DNA from: Eutypa lata
Taxonomy: Eukaryota > Ascomycota > Sordariomycetes > Xylariales > Diatrypaceae
DNA: 64,000 nucleotides
Reading direction: 5' to 3'
NCBI GenBank assembly: GCA_022661535.1
Contig: JAKULF010000004.1
Location: forward strand, 3,410,001 to 3,474,000
Of this stretch, positions 21,433-35,600 are shown piece after piece. How positions within the stretch are numbered: position 1 is the stretch's first letter; each line of letters begins with the position of its first letter. A program made the translations under genes and the position numbers. The notes under the pieces are model-generated. The model searched no databases. It saw only the letters and a list, made by a program, of their open reading frames with translations, and was not told the origin of the DNA.

Positions 21433-23768
21433 ATGCAGCTACGGAGTCTCATTGCCATCGCCTATGGACTACACGGCTCAGTCCAGGGGACGATATTGCA
21501 GAACGGCCAGGTACGGGATGTCAAGTTACCCGACACCAAGATCAACGCCTCAGAGCACGACTTCGAGTCGTTCTCAGCCGACGCCTCGGAGCTATCGTAT
21601 AAGGGGAGATGGGATTCCAAGAAAGTCTCTTGGTGGTCGTGAGTGGGCCCAGTCAACTTCCCGCGGGGGCATCCAACCCGGCACAGTTCGTTTTGGCTGA
21701 GAAAAGGAAAACCACTTGTGTGTGTTTGTGTGATGTAGGTCAGCCGGTCTCGTCTTCGGCTTCACGGGAGACACGGTCGCTATCACCTTTGGTAACCTGA
21801 CGACGGACAAGACTTTGGTCGGCTACCGGTAAGTAAGCAACTTCGGGCATTGTTTTTCACCCCCGTCTAGCTTGTTTCGGGACTACCTTTCTTCATTAAA
21901 ATCGTAGGAGCTATCACCCCTGGAGCATGACTCAATGGGATATCCGGAAAAAGAAATAGCTAACGCCGGATGTTGCAGCATCGGCGGTATGGACTGGGTC
22001 TTCAGCAACGTCACGGCGGGCGGCACGCATCTGCTCGTGACCTCGGAGACCCCGGGCGTGGCCGCGGGCCACCCCTTCGACCCGCTGCGGTTCGAGCTCC
22101 GCGTGTCGAACTGGGCGTACGGCGTGCAGGTCGACACGGTGCACGTCGGGGAGGGGGAGCGACTGGTGAAAATCCATAGCTACGGCCGGTCCGTCGAGTT
22201 CATCGGCGACAGCCTCTCCGCCGGCATGTACCAGTCCTACGAAGGGCTGTCGAGCTTTCCCCACGGCGTCGGCGCCGGGCTCGGCGACGCCGAGTACACC
22301 GTCGTCGCGTACCCGGGGATCTGCGTCGCGGACCAGGAGTGCTGGGGGAACCCGCGTGAGTACTAAAAAAAAAAACAAGTCAATGTCCCATCTTTCTCGT
22401 TCTGTTATAGATAGAGCCTTCTACAAGATATGTTGATAAATGACACACTAACTTGTTTTTACAAAATAGGGGGACAGGTCCATCAGTGGTTTTACACCTC
22501 CGACACCGGTGGGCGCGCGGCGTCGATCTGGGGAGGTAGGTAGTGATTTATATTGTGAGGCTGGAAAACGCGTACAAGAGAGACAGAGAAAGAGAAAGAG
22601 AAAGAGAAAGAGGAGCATATCGCAGTGTTCAATACTTTGGTGCGGGTATTCACTAACTTGATGCACCCTCAGATGAGCCAGAGCCGTGGGACTTCGGCAA
22701 GCAGGAGACAACGCCTGATATTGTCGTCATCAACCTCGGCACTAACGACAACAGCGAGTCTAACAACGTGAGCAGCGAGGCGTACGTCGATGCGTATACC
22801 AAGCTAGTTCAAGGGGTGCACGGCAAATATCCCAAAGCTCAAGTTATAGTTATGGTGCGATCTCAAATTGACTACCCCTAGCCCCTATTCGTCCCGTTTA
22901 AAGCAAAAGGAAATAAAGGGGCGAGCACTTTTCTACTACTACGGCGGAAGACACTAACATCCCATCTACTAACCAGGAGCTCTGGCTCGGCTTCTACCAG
23001 AACGGTAACAGCGTGAGTAATTCTCGGGTTTATTTTGGTCCCCTTGATGGCTAGATTCAGTGCTTGAAGCTTAAGAACTCCCGAGCAACTCGCGCACACC
23101 TTGCCAGAAAATCCACAATGTATAACAGGTGCTGACTCCAGATGTTGTTGCAGTACGCGCAGAACCAGGGGTTTCAGCAAGAGCTCCTCGACGTGGTCGG
23201 CTTCTTCAACACGCCGGAGTACCTCTCAGCGCCGACGGTCTGGGACGGCGTGGCGGAGAAGTTGGTCACCCTCAACGAGACGAGCGACCCCTTCGTGCAC
23301 TACTTCAGCACCAAGGGCATCCTGCAGCACAACGACATCGGCCCGCAGTGGCACCCGACCGACGTTGGCGCCATCAAGGTGGCCAGCCACCTGACGCAGT
23401 TCATCAAGTTGACGTTCGGGTGGGAGATGGTGGCTACCGGTCCCGAGTACGTAACGTAACGTAACGTTTCCTAGCAGTAGTCGCAAGAGGCCCTTTTATT
23501 TCTTTCTTCTTTTCGTTATCTCTCTCTCGCTTCGCCGCCCCTTCTCCGCTTCCTCCCTCCCTCCCCCCCTTCCCCCAGGGTCGGTCTGGCCTCCTCCTTC
23601 GGGGCAACCACCAACTCGTCTGTCATGAGCGGGATAGAAATATGTCTCGCAGGCGATATGGAGAAATAGAAATGTGTGTGAGAGCTGAAATTGCGTGATA
23701 AGGCTGACCGTGACACAATTAGGATTTATCATGAGACCCTGTATTGGAACGACGAGCCAAATTATTAG
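21433..23768 (+). CDS. Secreted SGNH/GDSL carbohydrate esterase (CE2-type)
   Basis: Likely secreted deacetylase of plant cell-wall polysaccharide. Eight exons give one continuous frame of 435 aa: 21433-21638, 21739-21828, 21979-22355, 22470-22535, 22673-22854, 22977-23012, 23142-23446 and 23723-23768. The N-terminus (MQLRSLIAIAYGLHGSVQG) looks like a signal peptide. A beta-rich jelly-roll part (GLVFGFTGDTVAITF, DWVFSNVTAGGTHLLV) precedes the SGNH hydrolase, as in CE2. The nucleophile block is VEFIGDSLSAG, the block with GTND is in exon 5, and the acid/base block is QWHPTDVGA in exon 7. The last exon supplies the family-typical tail ETLYWNDEPNY; without it the frame would stop at 23457-23459. 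The exon 7 acceptor could also be at 23153, which keeps the phase. The substrate is not shown by the sequence. Confidence 0.88.
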
Positions 23769-25658
23769 GGCTTATGTGGGCAATCGTGCCGATGCTAGGC
23801 CAGGGCAGTGGTGCTACCCCCGAGGGTAGGGCCGTTAAATAGACGAAAAGGGACGACATGTCCGATCGAGGTGGTGTAGGACTGTAGAAAGAGGCTAGAA
23901 AATGGAACGTTTCGGATTGTTCTATCGATAGGTGGTTGTTGGTTGTTGCGAATTCCAACGTAGAATCGCCCGCACCAAAACCTATATGTCTCAATCCGCA
24001 CATGATATCCAAATACAAGCGTAGCAGCCCTCGGCTAGTAGCTCGAGCAATCCATTCCGTTCTATATCGACTTTCAATTCTTGACCGAGATCCCATTTTG
24101 TACATTTCCCGGTGCTATCACATGATGTCTGTAGGAGATGGATGCAAGTATGGCTTTTTGATGGTTGCCGACGGCACGGCGATTCTAGCCTACATAGAGC
24201 TACTATGTCGAAGCATGATACCACCACATACGGACCCCTCGTACACATACACGGCTAAAATAATTCTTGTTTACTTCCTTAACTACGGCTACTCTGGGAG
24301 ATGATTGATAGTGACACGTTCGACGCTAGGGTAATACCGCTATATGGCCTTCCTAGTGGTTCTCTCCAATATACAGATATCCCTCGTGGGCAATCGGCCA
24401 CACTTGATAGGAGGCTATCCAGTTGAAGAGCCATGAAGCGTTCTGACGCCATCCCAGAAATCGTAAACATGGCATAGCACCATGCGCAGGTAAGCCAGTA
24501 TTCATGAGCACATATCTACCATACGAACGTAATCTCTTAGAAGAAGAAAACCTTGGTAGGTATGTATGAGTACAAACCATGACGCTCCGGCCGTCTCCCA
24601 TGGATGATGGGTATGTGCTCGCCCAATGCACTTGGAAGATAGGTTGCCACCCTTCGAAGATTCGCTGCAACCGGCTGAGATACCTAGCTATGTATCTAGA
24701 TATCTCCCGCCTGAACTCTTGTCGATCGATAAAATCACTCACCCAGAAAGGGAATAAATGAAGGATCTAGCCGAGGTTATCGTGGTTAACAAGGATGACG
24801 TCGTAGAGGCATTTAAGAGAATTCCCTCCTCCCCCTCACACCCTACCCACCCAACCTACCTACCTTACAGTAGGTAGCTACCCCTTCCTCTCCCCCAAAG
24901 AAGATCTGCAGCTTGGGGTATCATCCCCAGATTCCCCCCCACCCCACTATCTAACGCCGGGGAACGTGACGTCAAAGACCGGTATCACTACTAAAGGAGG
25001 CCCAGACTCCTAAGCCTGACAACTAGCTAGTCGAAGTGCGAAGAGCAGATTAATGGACAGGTTAGAGCATCACCGTTAGTTAGTTAGTATAGTGTCATTT
25101 ATTTAGCCTAGTTACTACATATGTACATTAAGTACTCAAAGTCTTAACTAAGCGGCGACGATCACTACGCAACGACTGGTCGGCCTATGTATACATACTT
25201 ACATACTTACCATGATAGGTGGATTATCTGAGCGTCGCGCCTTAGCTAGGTCGAAGGGAGATACCGAGCTATGGGAACTCATTTCTACCTAGTGCGGTCT
25301 TTTGGGCACTAGATGGCATCTATTAGCAGCCTGTGTGTTCGGTAGTTTCATCGTCTCGGCCGACTCTAGTTATCTGATAACACTGGGGAACGCACTTCTC
25401 TCCTGCAAGAAGGCAAGGTGGATGCCGGGGGAATTATTCCTGGCAGTGTTCATTTGCTTGAGCCGTTTGCTTTCTTCCCGATAAAACAAATAGAAAACTA
25501 GAAATTTGTACAGAGGAAGGGATGTCTATTAAACAGCATATTGATAAAACCAAAGGCGCAAACGGTGGTTGGTGATATCATGAGGGGGTAAGCTTAAGTG
25601 TCAAGCTTGAGAGCTATGTATGGTTGTAAAAGCTATCTAGCTACTATCTAACTTTATT

Positions 25659-25678
25659 GTGTGTGTGTGTGTGTGTGC
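25659..25678. repeat. (GT)n microsatellite
   Basis: About nine GT dinucleotides in non-coding DNA; a second, imperfect GT run lies at about 25918-25947. Confidence 0.85.
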
Positions 25679-27904
25679 TGAGAGTGTGGGCACGGAACCT
25701 CGTGATCGATCAACTGTATCGATAGAATCGGGACAGGAATCCAATTCCATGCTCCCGGGACAGGGCCCCTCTCTGTTCGGTAGGTAACACCGATGCAAGG
25801 CGGATCACGGCGCGAATTGGGAGATTGTTACCCTCTCTAGGCCGGATCCAGCTTAGGTGATTGGTTGGCCCAGTTTGGGTATGACTGTTTGTCGATCCTG
25901 CCGATGAAGCAGCTGTGTGTGGTGTGTGTGTGTGTGCGTGTGTGTGTATCTAGGAAATAGATCTAAGCCTTATGGTGGGCAGCCGATAGCACGCGAGATA
26001 TGTACTGTATGTAGTTGGACGAATTGTGCTTCGATTCAGGGGTTTATCCTACTAAGTTTGATAGGACTTCTCCGATATAACAACTTGGGTCATTGATTCC
26101 TTTTCGGCTCTATGCGACAATTACGGGATTTACTAGCAATGGACCATTGTGTTATGGCCCATAGCCTACGGGTGTCTTCTCATTCTACCCTACGTATTGG
26201 AAATAGTTAGATACACACCTAAGAAATACTCTTGGCATATTGCGGTAGGGTTGTCAAGGTTGTCCTGGCTGCCTGGCCGCCTGGGTGTATGTATAGCTAG
26301 GTAGGTAGGACACTCCACCGGGAAAATCATTGAAGCTCATTCTAGAATGATGCATGAAGATCCTATTAAACTAAACCCGAATCTCCTGAATTGGCAAATA
26401 TCGATCGAAAGTGGACTTGATGCGGGGAGCGGGGACATCGGCCGACGAGCATTTAGACCTATCAGAGATAAGTGATATTGACGATTCTGAGAATGACAAG
26501 TTTTTTCTAGTGCCCGCTCGGGCCTGTCTGTAGTTACTTAACTACGGCGTCATGTGCTTAGGTTAGGTATATATAGTTAGTATTATGTCCGGTTCCCCGA
26601 AAGACTCGTATTGTCGGAGTAATGTACGAAGCAATGCTAACTAACTAGTTGTTAGGCGCATACATAGTCGGTAGTACGTAAGGGGAAATCATCACATGCG
26701 GTGTACGTATGTAGTATATGTTTGGAGCCTCATCAGGTGATCTGGAACGAGGAAAATAACTAATAGTTATTACCTCCCTGGAGAGCTGGACGAAGTTGTA
26801 TGAGTAGGCGGTCATATGTAAGTAGACAATGGCTCAGTGTCGAAATGTCATATTGCAAAATCATCAGCTAAGCCACGTGTGAAGATTGCAGCGTGTTTAA
26901 ATCTCCTCCAAACGCGCGTTCTCAGACATCCAAGAAAATCGCCTTGCCCGGAATAAATAGTTGTCATATAACTAGTTACTATGTATGTATGTAGTTGTGT
27001 AGTTCCAGGGTTTAGTCAACGCTACTCGGATGATGCCGTTGGTACACTACCCGCTATTGATTCACAATGATGCCCAACGATTTGTAGTCTAGAGCTAACT
27101 ATAGTGTGTCTCCATCGCAGGTGGCAGGTTGAAGATCCAACCTAATAATAATAATAATAAAGAGGCTCTTCATCTGCTGTGGAAAAACCCGCTCTTTGTA
27201 CGAAGTATTTTGTGAGAGTGAGAGAAACGAAGGATCTCCTGCCCTTACCTTACCCTGTCAGGAGAAGCAAGGAGCCCCTGACTCCCGGCAAGCGGCTATG
27301 TATGTATATACGCTATACTAGGCAAAAACGAGACGAACACCTCCTTGGGGATGTCGGCCACCCCACAAGCCGGTCTCTTGCCAAGCCATTCTACTTTATT
27401 AGCATTACCTTAGCTTGCTGCTCATTGCAGATCTGTCTTCTGTTCCCACGCGATTTTCTTCATGGTTTATTTAACCAGGGCCAGGGGTTGGCATGGGGGG
27501 GGAACCGCAACGACCACAAAAAAAAAAAAAAACTGGCGCCGAAGCCTACCGCGGCTTGGCGGGACGTTTTTAGCGTTCTCCCATCTTATGGTAACGCATG
27601 CATGGTGCAGGCATGAGACACGAGACCGCCTTATGAGGACCTTCCTTATTTGAATACATACGATGCAGTGCCAGCCGGGTACGTACATATTGGTATAAAG
27701 ACATACATACATACATAATATTACCAGTCAGGTGAAAATCAATCTCCCACCGATTTGGAATATTGTCTCTCCGTTATTGCAGGTGGTTTGGATGGATGGA
27801 TGGGTGGGTTTGTTGTTGGTTTGGTGCATTGCATTGTGCCAGGTCAGGAACTGCTGCAACCGTACCAGAATGGATGTAGTTATGTATGTACACACACATA
27901 TATA

Positions 27905-27939
27905 CATACATACATACATACATACATACATACATACAG
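27905..27939. repeat. (CATA)n microsatellite
   Basis: About eight to nine tandem CATA units in non-coding DNA. It creates the repetitive HTYIHTYI-type frames that should not be read as protein. Confidence 0.9.
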
Positions 27940-29635
27940 ATATGTACATACGTATGACATCAATCAATCTTTGTTCGTTTTAAGGTTGTGATACGTCGGG
28001 ATCGGGAAAGGGAGATCCCTACGTCTCATCGCAGCAGGGTAGGTAAGTGATAGTCAAAACAAAACATATAACAGCCCGGTATTATAGGTAGATGCGCGAT
28101 TAGCCCGCCTTCTGACAACTATAAGAGGGCTATTATAACAATAAAAGAAAACGGAATGCACTAACTACATAGCTACGAAGATATGAAACAATATACCATA
28201 TTAGTGCTGCCCATTAAAATAATAATAATAATCGATAACCTACATACACAATGCCTGACCGATCTACGTAGTATAATATTGACAGCGCCTGCACGGCTAA
28301 CGGCCACGCCGCTACATGCACCGCCTGCCGTTCTTATTAACTTTCATGCTATAACTACTTGACACGTATAGTTAATTAGTTATTCTAGAATAATAATGAT
28401 GATGATAATAATAATGATAAAAACTAACGAGGCTGGCGAACCTATTGCCTTAGATAGTAACAATCTTCTGTGCCAGGGTGATGCATGAAAGTGCCGGGGA
28501 ATCCATTCATGGAGTTGAATTCTCCGAAAATCCACCGTCATTTCGTTTACCTACTAACTACCTAGTACATACATACATACATAGGACTGCCCAATACCCT
28601 TGGGTTTACGTAGGTAGGGGCTTTTTTTCTTCCTTTCTATCTGGGAAAGCTTGATGATCTGCCATGGAAGATTCTGCAAGATTACCGCCTGCCAACGTGA
28701 TAGTGTTACAATGGGATTGTGGGGGGTGTTCGCTGCGCCGTTTTTATCGGGGGCCACCTGGTAACCCCATATGTTAGCCAAAAAAAAAGGGGAATCTGCA
28801 TACAGTTCCTCTGTGTGGTGTGTGTACCACCTTTAAACCAATCATCACACAAAGTCCAACGTGTTTTTCCTTCCCCTATGTAGTTACACCTTTATCAGTT
28901 TTGTATTGTAGCGCTACAATGTAGGCCTGATGGTTTCTACCAGAGCTAGTTCAGTAACTGTCACCTGCCCCTAACTGTGTTTAGCTTACACGAGGATATC
29001 ATCTGAAGACAATAGGGAATAAGTCTGGTGTTGGTCCTGAACAGTTTTATATTCATATTCTCATGGGCTGTGGTTGAGCCATTCATCCATCCCATCGTTT
29101 GCCATGTAGATCATAGCTGTCTCCAACCAGGTTTCCCCTTGTTTTCCCCCACGACCCTAAAGTATTGGCCCTATTAATACACTTGCCATTGCGGCCCTTT
29201 GTATACATTATACGCTTCCATAGTAATAAAGTAGATAGTTTGTCCTCATCCTTGTGAGCGATAGCTCCCCCAATTTTTTTTGAAAACGCCCGTGCAAATG
29301 CTACGATCCAAATGCGCCCATCCAAACAAAAAAAATCAATCAATCCAATGCGGGTGAATCCGGCCCCATTCCTTTTGGCTACCCCCTGAGCCGTATCAGG
29401 ATTTCAATACCGTGGTATTTCGCGTAAAGCTCCCAGTTGTCGTGTGCAAGATCGAGGTTCGAACCAAGGGAAATAAAAAATACAATCGCGCTTTGTCGCT
29501 GCTCAAGGGTATCATTGCCCCTTCCGTTCCCGAATACATGCAGTCTCCTCCTTTTTGGTATCCGCGCAGGATTAAAACAGTATCATGATAAAAGACATCG
29601 CTGAAATATTAGAGATCAATCTGGACGTTGCTCGC

Positions 29636-30650
29636 TCATCGGAGCGGGTTGCCATTCTCGAAATTGTGGCAGCCGCGCTCGTGCCGCTTCATGTTGCTCC
29701 GGACACTGAAAGCCTTCCCACATCCGAGATGTGGGCATTTGAAGGGCTTCTCACCGGTGTGAGAATGGCTGTGGATCCTTAGTGAGCTTGGCCGAGAGAA
29801 AGCCTTATTGCAGGTCTGGCAAATGTAGCGGTCCTGCGACTGCGGGAATGACGCAGCCGATGACGGAGAAATATAGTGGTGGTGCTGCCATGGGTTCGCT
29901 CCAGATGACGGCGCCAGCGAAACATTAACTGGGACAGGGGGGAATGCCTATAAAATGTTTAGCATGTGGGTCATGGTATATTAGGTAGTTCGAGAACCAC
30001 GAACCTGAGGTAGAGCTCTCTGATAGTACAAGCCCGAAATGTGCGCCTGTGCAGGGCCCACCGTGGTCATTGGGGTGTGGTAATAAGGCCCCATCGATGG
30101 CTGGCCCATATATGGAGTAGCGAATTGTGCCTGAGCGTACGGCGAAGCTTGCATTGGCATTCTAGCTACTGGCGCGGCCGTCATGGTCTGGCGGCCGATA
30201 TCCTCCAAGGGGGGTGTTGTCTCGTAATAATAACTCGGCCCCGATACAACTGGCAGCTGGGTCACTGACTTGGTTGATGGTGAATTATATCCATCGAAGG
30301 TCGCATCAGCACCCATCGGAGGGGTGGGAGGCAACGCATTCCGAGACTGGCTGTTATTACTCGCATGAGGTGCTGAGTCTGGTCGAGCTTCTGTCTTTAT
30401 CGGTGCTATAGCCCAATTAGTCTCACCATCACATTGTTACTTAAAAAGAAAGAAAAAAAGCTTCTATCATACCTTGCTGTTGTTGCGCTTGGGGAGACTG
30501 CTCCGTGGTGGGTGATCGGGCATCCGCCATTACTAATAAGTTGGAGATAGAGGGAAGGGAACATTTTGGAGTATCGTCTACCGGCGGGGATGGCGGTGGT
30601 TGAGGATATCCGTAAGCACCTGGGTGTGCTGTGTAAATCGTAGTTGCCAT
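29636..30650 (-). CDS. mtfA: C2H2 transcription factor MtfA
   Basis: Fungal regulator which in Aspergillus affects secondary metabolism, development and virulence; nuclear. Three exons: 30473-30650, about 30005-30405 and 29636-29947, giving roughly 297 aa. Exon 1 carries the conserved [18 protein letters not shown] block. Exon 2 holds [19 protein letters not shown] wording (here [10 protein letters not shown]) and Pro/Tyr/Gln-rich sequence. Exon 3 has NPWQHHHY and two C2H2 fingers: [23 protein letters not shown], of the usual C-x2-C-x12-H type, then [21 protein letters not shown] with C-x4-C spacing. It ends 12 residues after the last finger. The first intron (30406-30472) has clear signals. 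The second intron's donor is ambiguous: the acceptor at 29948 needs phase 1, giving a GTGGTT or GTTCTC donor near 30000. It is isolated, with long non-coding flanks on both sides. Confidence 0.88.
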
Positions 30651-32599
30651 GTTGGTGTATTAGACAATATAGTTGCTAGACAGGTTTTCTCTGCTGTCAC
30701 TTTCAATAATTTCGAGATATTAGGTTTACTGTGTGGCGCTCTTGGTGTGTTATTAAGATTTGTGTGTATGTGAGATAGGATTCGGGCAGATATATCGTCG
30801 ACACTCTTCGAATATTTGTGAGCGGTTGATTCGACAAGACAAAGGGTTTCTAAGTAGGATGGACGAAGGACCAGTGTGGATACTTATGAATAACCAGCTT
30901 GATGGTGGTGGTGAACGACGAGGGCTGGGATACATCTATCAGATCTCCCGAACAAGGCACAATGTAAGGACGATCAAGCGTTAATCCATAAGGCAATCCC
31001 CGGGCACTAGCTGTCACAAATTGTGTGTGGGTCATGCCAGGCCTGGGATGAAATCAACTTCAGTCGATCGTCGGTAATCCATGGGGGAGGTACACACGTA
31101 CTCCTGTGACGACGATAAGTTCAGATCCTTGCTCAGGTCATCTATAACGCCTCCTGCTATAGAAGAAGCTCAGACCGTCCTCGGGTGCCTTCGACGCCTG
31201 CTTGCGGCTTGGTTATTATGTAACACGCACTGAGTGCGCACCCATCATTATTAGAGCTCCACGGACCCCGCCAGAACGGCGTGGGGAGACAGGGAATCGA
31301 GGGATGGAAACTCTTCTTGCAGCTCCGCCGGGGTTCATCATGGGATCGCTCTCGAGTCAAACGGTTACTGCTTATGCGCTAGCAGGGTATTCTGTGAAGA
31401 TCCCTGTGCGGCGGCCCTTTAGTCCCCTGCGACTCAAGATGTTACCGGAACCGTTGATTCTTAAGCTCCTCCCTACTTCTTAGAGGCTTGGCCGGCCCAG
31501 ATAAATGGTGCCATTGTCACCGCGTCAGATGCATGATGCATGGATCACTCGGGCCATGGTTTCCTAATATGGACACGCCGCCGTTTGGATCACTCATTTG
31601 TTGGTCTGTGACCCTTGAGATTTCCACCAAGCCTTGTGAGTTTAGGACCAGGGGCCCCCCTGGCATGCCACTGCATGCCTTCTACTACCTACTTCTTAGC
31701 AGAAGACTTGAGACGGGAGCCGACTCGACCATCTTGGTACCTGATGGCTTACGTCGCAGAAATTCTCAGTAGCACTCTTCAATTCACAACCCAATCGGGA
31801 CAGACGCTGTGACCGGAGTATCGATGTGATTCTTATGCCGCTCTTCTCCAAGCCCGTGCAGCTTGTCAACCCGAGTGGGCGCCTGTCAAAATCTCTGGAT
31901 GTCTTCCGTGTGAACTGTTTTGGCCGTATCGTGAACCATGCTACGGGCTGGACTACTGCTCAAAGTTGGCGCTAGCCGGCAAGCATCGTCTAAACTTCGT
32001 CTTCTGTGTATACGGAACTGTTTCAGGCCTACAGTTTTAGTATGATGCGGTATAGGAACGCATTAAAGCACTTGCGATGATGCTAGATCCCGTTCTACTT
32101 AGACGATATCGTTGACTTTGGTATAGGTTTTTATCTAGGCTGCTACTACGTACATACCTACATAACTAAAAGTAGGTAGCTCGGCCTGTGTTTCGTTAGG
32201 TATTTCTAACCCAGTCCGTTTATTCCATAGTTACTGTCAGGTGGTTTCGATCTGCGCCTGGAAATGACGCATGCCGAAGTCCGGATTCATCTTCTTATGA
32301 AGGAAAAGGCGGTTTGGCTAGGTAGGCAGTTTTCCTCCGAGGAAACATCCATCAAATAGAATGCAGATCCAGGGACTTGCCGCAAGATCTCTTCTATGTA
32401 TGTATCCACCTGCTCGGCTCCTAACTTTCCTTACCGATATAGCAGTATCTACATACATTAGACCCCACTCCGATCATGTGGATCACTAAAATATTCTATA
32501 GCCTGTCAACTCAAATTTCGAGTTAGTTTTATTAATGCACTTGGTCATATACGTACGTGACATTTTCTTTAAGAGCTCTAGGTCACTTTGGTATATACC

Positions 32600-32609
32600 T
32601 ACCTAGGTA
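32600..32609. repeat. TACCTAGGTA palindrome, copy 4
   Basis: Exact copy, embedded in the longer imperfect palindrome ACCTACCTAGGTAGT. Confidence 0.7.
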
Positions 32610-35600
32610 GTAACTAGTCTACACTAATATGTAGAATAAAGGAAATCCTTATGCCTGATGGAACTTGGCTGCTTGGGATCAAAACCATCCGACCACCGCG
32701 CACTCCCCTGAAAGATACTACAGATTTAAGAAATGACATGTAGGGGTTATCAGATTCGTATGTAAGCAGGCGGGCAGGTTCTTGGGATCCGGGAACGCTT
32801 GGGCCTCTTTTGGATAGGAAGTGACCCATGATCTACAAGTTTATGGGTCCAAACACGGTAAAGGAGCGATTGTTAAACAGGGATTACCGGGGGCGTTACC
32901 GGGATAATGCAGATCCTTAGACCCCTTACCTCCTTGACACCCTGCCTCCCGAAGCGAAACAACTCCTTGGGAGAAAGGCATAAAGGCTAACCAAACTCCC
33001 GAAGATTTTCTGGCACAGGCCAAGCCGGGTACAAGTCTCAACATTGCCCTTGAAGACGGTAGGCTGAAATCAGCCAGAACTGCATCGCTCAGGGCCTCGC
33101 TCAGGGCTTATTCCATCCCTACTACAACATACATATTATATGAAGAGGAAGTAGTTAAGCATTCAATCGTGCCGATTATTTGGGTCGCAATCCGGAGAAC
33201 GCACCGCCCTAACCTAATTTACCGGCCGTATGTCTCGACTCCGGGCACCCGCTTTTTACTAGCCCGTTAACTTTTGTAATGATTTTCACGTGCCGTGGCG
33301 GATTAGCAGCAGTTGTCAACTTGGTTGGAGGATGTTAGAATAACTTAGCTCGTGCAAGTTAGTAGTTATATACGAAGTATTCCTGTAAATAATGAAAATC
33401 TGGCCCGTCCTACAAAGTATTGAGGTTGGGTTGGTACGTGAATGAGGCGGGCAACACTAGACGCACGCCAGAAGGGTAGCAGAAGCGCGCTAGACTACAT
33501 AAACAACGGCGCCTCTTAACTATGTACGTACGTAGTAGTTATATGAGTCAGTCAGTCCTTTAACACCCAGTTCTATAGGGGGTGGTAAAACAACGATGAT
33601 ATACGTAATTAACAAGGCAGGCATTAATAACTCCGCCTAACCCTTCGAAAACGTCAACACTAACCCGGCTTAACTCACGATCTTGTATTATATCATAGCG
33701 TGACGATAATCATTACCGCTAACTCCGCGGATGAGTGATTATCTCGATTAAAAAATAACAGTATACATATATGTAGCTGCTAGTTATAGCCTAATAGTTG
33801 TTTCATGTCACCAATAGTTTCTTGTCGGAGTATTTCCCTTTCTGAAATATAATTCATCTTTTCTTCTTTCTTTGCCCGGTATCGCTTACAGAAAACAAAC
33901 AAGAATATATGAGTTGACCCATGGAACGATAGAGTACCTACTCCTAATAGAACATGGATGTAACCCCATGGGGTTTCTGGACATAAGAAAAGCTTAAAAG
34001 AGCAACTACCTCTATACACTATCTCGGAGATTTGACTTGAATTACTCGGGCTCAATTGGTATTTCTAACTTTATTCTATTATCCATCTTATCATCTTTCA
34101 CCAGTAGATTTCCCTCCGATTATACATACCTATGTGGGCAAGATAAATGTGATGACGGGTTAAGGCTTGGCATCGTCTAACCGCTTGTAGGAAGCAATTC
34201 GTTGAATGAAAGAAAGGCCTTGTGCTAATCCCCCAGTTCCCCCAAACTTAAAATTCAAGATAACCAGATACTATCGTTATAAGGCAACCCATGTAATAAT
34301 ACCTAATATGAACACCGCTCGAGGTTAACAGCCGCCTTGAAATGTGTTTCTTTTCTTTTTTGCTTTTCTATTCAGCTGCATCATCCCTCAAACCATTTTT
34401 CATTTCCCAATGCCTATCAAGCTCTCGTGTAACTCCTTAATAACGGTCACACTTCGGAACCTTTTTATTTTATTTTAACTATCACATGAATACATAGTTA
34501 CGTGCCTACGTGTCTATGCGTAGCTATAATACCTAAGCTATAGCTAAATATCAAGGCAGCCCCAGTATCTCCTTGACATTGGGACGTGCGTGTTTCTAAA
34601 GCAGTTAAGTAACAAGTGAGCATGCATGTAACATACCTACATACTAGCATAGTTATGTGTCTTCTGGTTAGGAAAGCTAAACAAAATGCAGATTTTGGAT
34701 ATGCCATAGAGAGACCATCTACACACACACTCTCTCTCTGGTTAACCTCGATATTTGCTCCCTCGTGTGTGTGTGTGTGTTATTGCTTCTCCGACCGACC
34801 TTACCTACATACATATACATACAACTATAAATGCTGATCCCTGTCTGACATGGGGATCTTCTAAGCGATAGGCGCTAATGCATCTCCACGCGGATCTCTG
34901 GATGCGGTGTTAGGGTATCATCCTTTTATGCCTCTAGGAAATATATCATCGTTTTAATAGTACATACTTCGTACTGGACTGAGAATTCAGTATATACCTC
35001 ACTGATATATGAAAGACATTACTTACTTCTAAGCTTTTTGATCTTCTCCTTTATTCTCCTTGCTGCTACTTCGTAGTGTGTTACCGTTTTCTTTCCGCTC
35101 TTCTATAGGCCGGGAACTACATACATAGATACTAATCCCTAGAGTATATGTTTCAGGGGTTTGATTTGCTACTTTACCGCCAACGCGCCGCCGCCTCACA
35201 TGGTCACGTTCTATGCATTATGGAAGAACCAACCAAACACCTCTCGGTCATCGCATCGCGATATCCGGGATTTGCAGTAAGTCCCTACATGCGTATATAC
35301 ATTGGATGTAGATAGGGATCCGGGGAAACTTAGGGCCGCCTGTTATACCCATCTAGGGTACGAGGTACAAGCGTATACTCGTATTGATAGAGCAGCCTTG
35401 TTTGGTTGATTCTTTGCGTCATCTTAATATCCAGTATTATATTCAATGGAGGAGAGCATCGACAGTCCACACTTGCACGGTTCAAATACCTCATTGGGAG
35501 CTTTTGTTGCCGGGCAAGGTTATAGAGCGGCACTTGCACCTTACCCGTAAGAACTTTTAGGTATTCGCTACCTCTATGTATTCGTAGGTTTTATTTTAGT

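Larger units (their letters stand above)
23769..29635. other. Gene-free region
   Basis: Nearly 6 kb with no supported gene. It holds GT and CATA microsatellites, AAT-type trinucleotide runs (27139-27160, 28215-28235), and many short TAG-rich motifs. The ORFs are short, mostly lack ATG starts or are made of repeats. Confidence 0.5.

Noticed and set aside
27179..27616. 145-codon frame
   Set aside because: No ATG start; it passes through a poly-A tract and low-complexity DNA, with no recognisable protein content.
27732..27991. Frames coding for HTYIHTYI-type repeats
   Set aside because: Produced by the CATA microsatellite.
29440..29475. GGTTCGAACCA, like a tRNA B box
   Set aside because: The T-arm does not pair, and no matching acceptor stem or A box is found upstream.
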